NCBI GenBank assembly: GCA_910587495.1 | Contig: CAJUMT010000202.1 | Span: 1 to 6,203, forward strand | DNA: 6,203 nt | Direction of reading: 5' to 3' | DNA from: an uncultured Lachnospiraceae bacterium | GTDB lineage: Bacteria; Bacillota_A; Clostridia; Lachnospirales; Lachnospiraceae | Shown here: piece after piece, positions 1 through 5,225 of the stretch | How the letters are laid out: every line of letters begins with the position of its first letter | Position numbering within the stretch: the stretch's first letter is position 1 | Made by a program: the position numbers and the translations under genes | The notes under the pieces: model-generated | What the model saw: only the letters and a program-made list of their open reading frames with translations | Told to the model about the DNA's origin: nothing | The model's database searches: none

Positions 1-120
1 TCCTTTAGGCGCTATATTAGGTTGTTCCTCTACATCATCAAGTATTATTCAGTACCATTGGGTAAAAATTGATGTACAATTGATGTACTAACCTATTTTG
101 ATGTACAACAAAAACTCTTT
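1..120. other. AT-rich non-coding stretch downstream of hemZ
   Basis: This stretch lies beyond the hemZ stop codon and runs to the window edge. It has 38 G or C in 120 bases, clearly AT-richer than the genes beside it. No minus-strand gene start with a ribosome binding site is visible, and I see no classic hairpin-plus-T-run terminator for hemZ. On the plus strand two frames are open from the window edge, to a TGA at 70-72 and a TAA at 89-91. Either could be the tail of a convergent gene, but 23 to 29 codons are too few to judge and neither resembles a protein I know. The clearest content is the direct repeat set at 67-106. The hexamer GATGTA also occurs once in the opposite orientation, at 31-36. 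Confidence 0.6.
67..106 (+). repeat. three direct copies of an 11-base GATGTAC-containing unit
   Basis: The unit AATTGATGTAC occurs exactly at 67-77 and again, with no gap, at 78-88. A third copy, TTTTGATGTAC at 96-106, matches 9 of 11 bases after a 7-base spacer. The nine-base core TTGATGTAC is identical in all three. Each core contains GTAC; in copies one and three it extends to the palindrome TGTACA. Two units exactly 11 bases apart lie on the same helical face, as expected of protein-binding iterons such as arm sites of a tyrosine recombinase, a repressor operator, or replication iterons. No cognate protein is encoded in the window, so the function is unknown. That the repeats exist is certain; that they bind a protein is inference. 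Confidence 0.75.
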
Positions 121-1575
121 TTAATCCTCAAGAAGTTTCCGTTTTCTCTCAATCATTTCGTCGATTCTTTCTATGAAAGACGCTACATCCTTGACATTTT
201 CGCATCTTTCGATACGCCCGTCGGGATATACCCTTTTCGATATGCTCCCGGCTCCGCAGGCGACTATGGTCTGTTTTTCCTCCATAATCAGAATATTGTA
301 TATTCCTGCTTTATCTTCCTTTGCGTAGCCGACATTTTCAAAATTTCCGGCCATGTTTTTCTGCCGGTACAGATAATAGGGGAACAGTCCCATCTCCCGG
401 CAATATTCTGCCGTCATATCCATGATCTGCATATTATTTTCTAGGCCCATTTCTTCGTACTGTTCTTCAAAGAGATGCAGGCGCGCCGCCCTTTTGACAG
501 CAAGAGAATGAATGGTGATGCTGTCCGGTTCCAGTTTTTTAAGCTCCTGCATGGTATATTTCACATCTTCATACCCTTCCCCCGGAAGCCCGACGATCAG
601 ATCCATATTGATATGGCAAAAACCCATCTTTCTCGCCAGCGCAAAAGCCTCTCTTGTCTGCTCCGACGTATGATGGCGTCCGATAATCTTAAGCGTCTCA
701 TCTTTCATGGTCTGCGGGTTGATGGATATCCGATCGATACCATGATCCAGAAGCACCTGAAGCTTCTCCTCTGTAATGCTGTCTGGTCTTCCGGCCTCCA
801 CGGTAAATTCCTGCAGATGCGCCGCGTCAAAGGCAGTTTGAAGCTTTGTCAAAAGCCGGTCCATCTGCTGTGGATTTAAGGAAGTGGGCGTCCCGCCTCC
901 GATATAAATCGTATTCAGCTTTTTACACCGGAACTTTTCCGCCACATAGTCAAGTTCTTTACACAAAGCGTCCAGATACTCATCGATCCGCTTCTCCCAT
1001 TTAGACAGAGGATAAGAAGTAAAAGAACAGTATAGGCAGGTGCTTGGGCAAAAAGGAATCCCCACATACAGGCTGTAACCGTCCTGATAGTCAATATTTC
1101 TTAAAATATGCCGTTCCCGGTTGGCAATCATAATGCTTAAAGCCACCTTTTCTTTGCTCGCCAGATAGACAGTTCTCATATGCTCCGCAATCTCCACATT
1201 GCTTCTGCCCATCTCCAGCATCTGCATAACAATTTTGGTCGGACGAATGCCTGTAAGACTTCCCCAGGGTAAAGATTGTCCTGTATATCGAGACAGAATA
1301 CCGTAAATTTGACGCTTCAGATGATTTTTTGTTTCTTTTCTGTCCGCATAATCTATTTCTTTTGTCCCTTCTCCTCTGATCTGCCCTCCTTCCAGCCACA
1401 CCGTATGTACGCGCTCGTCCGTAAAAATCACTGTCATTTGAAGATGCGTCTGCTTGGTAAACGCTTCCTGCACCCGGACAGATACATCTTTTCTCGGAAA
1501 AAAAGCTTTTACCAGAGAATGTATATCATACTCAAATCCCGGTCGGTTCACAATAATTTCTATTAATTCCCTCAT
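121..1575 (-). CDS. hemZ: HemZ, radical SAM coproporphyrinogen III oxidase-like protein (oxygen-independent)
   Basis: This complete 484-residue protein is close to the usual family length of about 500. HemZ-type enzymes are proposed to decarboxylate coproporphyrinogen III to protoporphyrinogen IX without oxygen, using a [4Fe-4S] cluster and S-adenosylmethionine in the cytosol. The cluster motif CX3CX2C is seen at C176, C180 and C183, inside GIPFCPSTCLYCSF. It is followed by the SAM-contacting GGGTPT at 226-231, VEAGRPDSI at 259-267, and VGLPGE at 328-333. The C-terminal YRQKNMAGNFENVGYA (403-418) and GAGSIS (441-446) are typical of HemZ/HemW relatives. The roughly 165-residue N-terminal extension before the radical SAM core separates HemZ from HemN and HemW. 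The ATG at 1573-1575 has an AGAGGT site six bases upstream. The gene is last in the visible cluster, 59 bases after the hydrolase and behind a hairpin. The heme role in this organism is inferred from the family; no other heme gene is visible. Confidence 0.92.
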   Translation of the reverse strand: MRELIEIIVNRPGFEYDIHSLVKAFFPRKDVSVRVQEAFTKQTHLQMTVIFTDERVHTVWLEGGQIRGEGTKEIDYADRKETKNHLKRQIYGILSRYTGQSLPWGSLTGIRPTKIVMQMLEMGRSNVEIAEHMRTVYLASKEKVALSIMIANRERHILRNIDYQDGYSLYVGIPFCPSTCLYCSFTSYPLSKWEKRIDEYLDALCKELDYVAEKFRCKKLNTIYIGGGTPTSLNPQQMDRLLTKLQTAFDAAHLQEFTVEAGRPDSITEEKLQVLLDHGIDRISINPQTMKDETLKIIGRHHTSEQTREAFALARKMGFCHINMDLIVGLPGEGYEDVKYTMQELKKLEPDSITIHSLAVKRAARLHLFEEQYEEMGLENNMQIMDMTAEYCREMGLFPYYLYRQKNMAGNFENVGYAKEDKAGIYNILIMEEKQTIVACGAGSISKRVYPDGRIERCENVKDVASFIERIDEMIERKRKLLED

Positions 1576-1581
1576 GATTCT

Positions 1582-1587
1582 ACCTCT
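1582..1587 (-). promoter_or_regulatory. ribosome binding site of hemZ
   Basis: AGAGGT on the minus strand, six bases before the hemZ ATG. It begins only eight bases after the 3' arm of the hairpin at 1596-1620, so a folded hairpin would sit next to the ribosome's landing site without covering it. Confidence 0.7.
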
Positions 1588-1595
1588 GCTTTAAA

Positions 1596-1620
1596 GGGCT
1601 GCCGTATTCTGCGGCAGCCC
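1596..1620 (-). terminator. GC-rich hairpin between the hydrolase gene and hemZ, possible weak terminator or attenuator
   Basis: On the minus strand GGGCTGCCG and CGGCAGCCC form a perfect 9-base-pair stem around the 7-base loop CAGAATA. The hairpin starts 14 bases after the hydrolase stop codon and ends 20 bases before the hemZ ATG. The stem is strong, but the sequence after it is TTTAAAG, with only three T residues. An efficient intrinsic terminator is therefore doubtful. Partial termination, 3'-end protection of the upstream mRNA after processing, or simple spacing are all possible. Read on the plus strand it has no immediate T run either, so a terminator serving that direction is less likely. 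Confidence 0.55.
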
Positions 1621-1634
1621 CGATTCTTCCTGTT

Positions 1635-2267
1635 TTATATAAATGGGTTGTATTTCTTCTCATATCCTATGGTCGTCTCTTCCCCGTGCCCCGGATACAC
1701 TTTTGTATCTTCCGGCAGTGGGAACAGCTTTTCTTTCACCGACCGCACCAGCTGCGACATACTCCCGCCCGGAAAATCACTGCGTCCTACAGAACCCTGA
1801 AATAACGTATCGCCGGAGAACACGCACCCTGCTTCCCGGCAATAATAAGAGCAGCCTCCTGGTGTATGTCCTGGAGTATGGAATACTTTCAGACAAATAC
1901 CTGCCAGGTTAATTTCCTGTCCGTCTTTTACAAACACATCCGCCGCAAGCGTAACGGCCTTCTGACAGATAAAGGGAGACATATTGTTAACGGCGTTTAA
2001 AAGAAGCTCTTCCTCCGTTTCATATGCATAGACAGGCGCATGGACAGACGCGGCCAGTTCGCCTGCGCCGCCCATATGATCCGCATGACCATGGGTCAGA
2101 AGGATAGCTTTCACCGTCCATCCTTTCTGATCCGCGTAAGACTTGATCTGCGCGACTTCGTCTCCCGGATCAAAAACCAGCGCTTCTTTCGTATCCTCAT
2201 TAACCAGGAACCAGCAATTGACCGCCAGTTCTCCCACTGTCAGGGATGAAACATTTAATTTTCCCAT
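1635..2267 (-). CDS. metallo-beta-lactamase-fold hydrolase, glyoxalase II-like
   Basis: This complete 210-residue protein has the full metal-binding set of the superfamily. THGHADH lies at 58-64 (H59, H61, D63, H64), with H134 in TPGHTPG, D153 in SGDTLF and H194 in YPGHGE. These should hold two metal ions for hydrolysis of a thioester or similar ester. It resembles the short glyoxalase II-like/YcbL-type proteins of about 210 residues and lacks the extra C-terminal helical domain of classical hydroxyacylglutathione hydrolases. The true substrate is unknown. I chose the ATG at 2265-2267 because AAAGAGGT lies five bases upstream. The longer open frame back to 2309 would run into rel and add 14 residues unlike the family. 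The gene starts 19 bases after the rel stop, indicating co-transcription. No signal peptide is seen, so it should be cytosolic. Confidence 0.9.
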   Translation of the reverse strand: MGKLNVSSLTVGELAVNCWFLVNEDTKEALVFDPGDEVAQIKSYADQKGWTVKAILLTHGHADHMGGAGELAASVHAPVYAYETEEELLLNAVNNMSPFICQKAVTLAADVFVKDGQEINLAGICLKVFHTPGHTPGGCSYYCREAGCVFSGDTLFQGSVGRSDFPGGSMSQLVRSVKEKLFPLPEDTKVYPGHGEETTIGYEKKYNPFI

Positions 2268-2272
2268 ACTAT

Positions 2273-2280
2273 ACCTCTTT
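2273..2280 (-). promoter_or_regulatory. ribosome binding site that fixes the start of the hydrolase gene
   Basis: AAAGAGGT on the minus strand lies five bases before the ATG at 2265-2267 and inside the 19-base gap after the rel stop codon. It supports this start over the upstream ATG at 2309, which falls inside the rel coding sequence. Confidence 0.8.
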
Positions 2281-2286
2281 CCTTGA

Positions 2287-4584
2287 TCAGCTGGTCGAAC
2301 GCTCCACATCCAGCACGCTCTCTACTTGGCGCAGTTTTTCTATAACTCGGTGCAGTTCTTCCACGCCGGATATATCAAAACTTGCCGTTATTGTGGCCGT
2401 CCCCTGTCTGCTCACGCGCACATTCATGGCTGTCACATCAATATTCTGCTCTGTCAGCGCTTTTGATATGTCCACCAAAAGTCCTGTGCGGTTATTTCCG
2501 TAGATCGTAATCTCAGCCGTATATTTCTCTCCTGTCTGAACCTGTATCCCGCCCTGCCATTCTGCATCTATTAAACGCTCTCTTTCAGACTCCACCAGAT
2601 GGAGCATGTTGACGCAGTCTGTCCGGTGGATGGTCACGCCGCGGCCTCTGGTCACGAAACCAATGATCTCATCTCCCGGCACCGGATTGCAGCATTTCGA
2701 GAAACGAACCGCCACATCGTCGATACCTTTCACTACGATGCCACTTCCGGATCTGGCGATATGAATCTTCTTCTCTTTCGCCTCCCCGACACTCTCCATG
2801 ATCTTTGTGTCCGTGATCGTTTTCTTACGCTCTTTTTCGTATTCCTCCACCAGCCGGTTCACAACCTGGCCTTCTTTTAAACCTCCGTGCCCTACGGCGG
2901 CCATAACAGAGTCCCAGTCCCGAAAACCATATTTACGGAGCACGCTGTCCTGATATTCTGGTTTCATGATCCGGGATATCTGGATGGCTTTCATCTTGCA
3001 ATACTGCGCCACCAGATCCTTGCCTTTTATAATATTACTCTCTTTAAATTCTGTCTTAAACCACTGATTAATCTTATTTTTCGCCTGGGTGCTCTTTACC
3101 ATGCCCAGCCAGTCACGGCTCGGGCCTTTAGAGTTCTGAGACGTAAGAATCTCAATACGGTCGCCGTTTCTAAGTCTCTGATCAATGGGAACCAGTTTCC
3201 CGTTGACTCTGGCGCCGATCATTTTATTGCCCACGGCGCTGTGAATACTGTAGGCAAAATCTATGGTGTTGGAACCCGCAGGCAGCGTTTTTACGTCCCC
3301 GTTGGGCGTAAAACAATATACATTGTCTGAAAACAGATCCAGATCGCTTTTTAACAGGCTCATAAACTCCTTGTTATCAGATGTATCCTGCTGCCATTCC
3401 AGGATCTGCCGAAGCCAGGTCAGCTTCGCTTCCGCGCTGTTTTTGCCCTCTACATTCTTCTCTTCGCTGCCGCCGCTTTCTTTATATTTCCAATGGGCGG
3501 CAATGCCGTATTCTGCCGTACGGTGCATCTCATAAGTCCGTATCTGAATCTCAAAAGGCTGACCTTTCAATCCGATCAGCGTTGTATGAAGCGCCTGATA
3601 CATATTTGGTTTGGGCATGGCAATATAGTCTTTAAAGCGTCCGGGAATCGGCTTGTACATCTCATGAATAACGCCTAGGGCAGCATAGCAGTCTTTTACG
3701 GACTTCACCAGAATACGCACGGCAAATAAATCATAGATCTGATCAAGTGTCTTGTCCTGATTGACCATCTTTTTGTAAATACTGAAAAAATGTTTGACCC
3801 GGCCTTTTACATCCGCCTCAATCTTGGCATTATCCATATGCTGCTTGACTTCCGCCACAATGGCCTGCACATACTGCTCCCTGGAACTTCTCTTTTCCGC
3901 AATTTGAGACACCAGATCATAATATACCTCAGGCTCTAAGTATTTAAGCGCCAGATCATCCAGCTCCACCTTTACTTTAGCAATACCAAGACGCTGGGCG
4001 ATGGGCGCATAGATATCCATCGTCTCCCTGGCCTTCTCTTTTTGCTTCTCAGGGCGCATATATTTTAAAGTACGCATATTGTGTAAACGGTCGGCCAGCT
4101 TGATTAAGATAACCCGGATGTCCTTTGCCATAGCAAGAAACATCTTTCTTAAATTTTCTGCCTGCTCATCCACCTTATCCGCCGAATAGTTTAACTGGCC
4201 CAGTTTGGTAACACCGTCCACCAGAAGCGCCACCTCGTCGCTGAAAGCCCTGGACACATCCTCCGTAGTCATTGGCGTGTCTTCCACCACGTCATGCAAA
4301 AGCCCGGCAACAATGCTCTCTTTGTCCAGTTCCAGGTCCGCCAGGATAATCGCCACACAGAGCGGATGTATAATATACGGCTCGCCCGATTTGCGCACTT
4401 GTCCCTCATGAAAGCTTAAAGCGGTCTGATACGCTTTTTCAATCATGGAAATATCTGTGGAAGGATGATACCGGACCACGCTTTTTATCAATTCCCGATA
4501 CAGGTCTTCCGGACTGGTAAAATCCTTCATCACCGGAATCTCCCTGTCTTCTCTATCTATTTTCTTTGCCTGTACTTCTGCCAT
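2287..4584 (-). CDS. relA: bifunctional (p)ppGpp synthetase/hydrolase, RelA/SpoT family (Rel)
   Basis: This is a complete long RSH protein of 765 residues from the chosen start. It transfers pyrophosphate from ATP to GDP or GTP to make (p)ppGpp, and also hydrolyses (p)ppGpp. The HD hydrolase domain is intact: R64-K65 in VRKSGEPY, H73, H97-D98 in HDVVED, and D165 and N169 in ADRLHNMR. The synthetase domain has RFKD (316-319), the YQALHT substrate loop (329-334) and EIQIRT (345-350). RXKD is the signature of bifunctional Rel, as opposed to EXDD of synthetase-only RelA. After these come TGS (about 418-482), a helical region, the CC...H...C zinc-finger type segment (C631, C632, H653, C657) and a C-terminal ACT domain (about 688-762). 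This is the ribosome-sensing layout. The start at 4584 is preferred for its GGTGA site; ATG 4596 would give 769 residues. It lies 28 bases after apt. Confidence 0.93.
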   Translation of the reverse strand: MAEVQAKKIDREDREIPVMKDFTSPEDLYRELIKSVVRYHPSTDISMIEKAYQTALSFHEGQVRKSGEPYIIHPLCVAIILADLELDKESIVAGLLHDVVEDTPMTTEDVSRAFSDEVALLVDGVTKLGQLNYSADKVDEQAENLRKMFLAMAKDIRVILIKLADRLHNMRTLKYMRPEKQKEKARETMDIYAPIAQRLGIAKVKVELDDLALKYLEPEVYYDLVSQIAEKRSSREQYVQAIVAEVKQHMDNAKIEADVKGRVKHFFSIYKKMVNQDKTLDQIYDLFAVRILVKSVKDCYAALGVIHEMYKPIPGRFKDYIAMPKPNMYQALHTTLIGLKGQPFEIQIRTYEMHRTAEYGIAAHWKYKESGGSEEKNVEGKNSAEAKLTWLRQILEWQQDTSDNKEFMSLLKSDLDLFSDNVYCFTPNGDVKTLPAGSNTIDFAYSIHSAVGNKMIGARVNGKLVPIDQRLRNGDRIEILTSQNSKGPSRDWLGMVKSTQAKNKINQWFKTEFKESNIIKGKDLVAQYCKMKAIQISRIMKPEYQDSVLRKYGFRDWDSVMAAVGHGGLKEGQVVNRLVEEYEKERKKTITDTKIMESVGEAKEKKIHIARSGSGIVVKGIDDVAVRFSKCCNPVPGDEIIGFVTRGRGVTIHRTDCVNMLHLVESERERLIDAEWQGGIQVQTGEKYTAEITIYGNNRTGLLVDISKALTEQNIDVTAMNVRVSRQGTATITASFDISGVEELHRVIEKLRQVESVLDVERSTS

Positions 4585-4589
4585 GTCTC

Positions 4590-4594
4590 TCACC
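4590..4594 (-). promoter_or_regulatory. probable ribosome binding site of rel
   Basis: GGTGA on the minus strand, five bases before the ATG at 4582-4584, matches the end of the anti-Shine-Dalgarno complement AGGAGGTGA at suitable spacing. The alternative ATG at 4594-4596 has only an A/T-rich run in front of it, and the GGAAAG at the apt stop is too far away to serve it. This favours the 765-residue form, though translational coupling to apt could allow the longer one. Confidence 0.5.
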
Positions 4595-4612
4595 ATCTCA
4601 ATAAAAAGTTAT

Positions 4613-5137
4613 TTACTTTCCTTCATAGCAAATCACGCTTTCAACATCATACTTTGCAAGTCTTTCTCTTCCTTTAAGTCCTGCCAGTTCCATCAAAAAA
4701 ACCATCTTAACGACCTCTCCGCCCAAAAGTTCCACCAGCTTTGCCGCGGCTTCAATGGTTCCTCCTGTAGCGATCAAATCGTCGATCAACACCACTTTCT
4801 GTCCCGGCCTGACAGAATCTTTGTGCATCTCTATCTGTGCGGTTCCATATTCCAGCTCATATTCCATGGATATGGTTTCCCGGGGAAGCTTCCCCTTTTT
4901 ACGCACCAGCACAAAAGGCTTATGCAGGTTATAAGCCACCGGCATACCAAAGATAAATCCTCTGGATTCCGTTCCCGCGATCAAATCAAAATCCAGTCCT
5001 TCCAATCTTTTTTGAATCTCATCAATGGCAAGCGTCAAACCTTCCGCATCCTGTAAGACGGATGTCACATCCCGAAATATAATCCCTGGTTCCGGAAAAT
5101 CCGGAATACTAACTACATAATCTTCTAATTTTTTCAT
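4613..5137 (-). CDS. apt: adenine phosphoribosyltransferase
   Basis: This complete 174-residue protein is the normal length for bacterial Apt. It converts adenine and PRPP to AMP and pyrophosphate in cytosolic purine salvage. The PRPP-binding motif VVLIDDLIATGGT is seen at 115-127, with the acidic pair D119-D120. The family's N-terminal pattern IPDFPEPGIIFRDVT (11-25) is present, as are ESRGFIFG (57-64) and the flexible-loop segment VRKKGKLPRET (78-88). Together these separate Apt from xanthine or hypoxanthine phosphoribosyltransferases. The ATG at 5135-5137 follows an AAAAGGGG site with five bases between. Upstream is an 88-base gap with its own promoter; downstream, rel begins 28 bases after the stop. 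The apt-rel pairing is widely conserved in Firmicutes. Confidence 0.96.
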   Translation of the reverse strand: MKKLEDYVVSIPDFPEPGIIFRDVTSVLQDAEGLTLAIDEIQKRLEGLDFDLIAGTESRGFIFGMPVAYNLHKPFVLVRKKGKLPRETISMEYELEYGTAQIEMHKDSVRPGQKVVLIDDLIATGGTIEAAAKLVELLGGEVVKMVFLMELAGLKGRERLAKYDVESVICYEGK

Positions 5138-5142
5138 CTGTA

Positions 5143-5150
5143 CCCCTTTT
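5143..5150 (-). promoter_or_regulatory. ribosome binding site of apt
   Basis: AAAAGGGG on the minus strand, five bases before the apt ATG. It is a clear purine-rich site and supports the start at 5137. Confidence 0.75.
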
Positions 5151-5182
5151 TATTTAGATTCGTTAATATTCGCACTGGATTA

Positions 5183-5211
5183 AATATACCACAAAACAAA
5201 CGGGTTCGCAA
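5183..5211 (-). promoter_or_regulatory. predicted sigma-A promoter with extended -10, driving apt-rel and genes after
   Basis: On the minus strand the -35 box TTGCGA (5206-5211) and the -10 box TATATT (5183-5188) are separated by exactly 17 bases. They match the consensus at 4 of 6 and 5 of 6 positions. TGG directly before the -10 forms the TGN extended -10 element. Transcription would begin near 5176, giving a leader of roughly 39 bases before apt. The promoter lies wholly in the recJ-apt gap and starts 15 bases after the recJ stop. I see no terminator after recJ, so read-through from recJ is also possible. No operator or purine-box sequence was recognised in the gap. Confidence 0.6.
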
Positions 5212-5225
5212 TGTCTTGTACACGG

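Noticed and set aside
1..91. Plus-strand frames open from the left edge (to stops at 70-72 and 89-91), possible tail of a convergent gene
   Set aside because: Only 23 to 29 codons are visible, no recognisable motif is present, and two frames are open at once, so a coding call is not supportable.
1..120. tRNA gene, CRISPR array or attachment site at a tRNA in the left flank
   Set aside because: No cloverleaf arms were found, and the repeats are too short and too closely packed to be CRISPR repeats with spacers.
475..879. Plus-strand open frame of 134 codons opposite hemZ
   Set aside because: It is antisense to the intact radical SAM gene and has no family resemblance.
1091..1399. Minus-strand 102-codon frame inside hemZ in another frame
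   Set aside because: It is an out-of-frame shadow. The hemZ frame carries all conserved motifs across the same bases.
2268..2309. Fourteen-residue N-terminal extension of the hydrolase from the ATG at 2309
   Set aside because: It would overlap the rel 3' end, and the internal ATG at 2267 has a clear AAAGAGGT site and the normal family start.
2887..3330. Plus-strand open frame of 147 codons opposite rel
   Set aside because: It lies fully inside the well-supported rel gene on the other strand, resembles no known protein, and has no operon context.
4583..5056. Plus-strand open frame of 157 codons opposite apt
   Set aside because: It is a shadow of the apt coding sequence, with low-complexity composition and no recognisable domain.
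5158..5172. Direct repeat ATTCG...ATTCG with a 10-base period in the apt leader
   Set aside because: Five-base repeats are expected by chance in an AT-rich leader, and no dyad or known operator is present.
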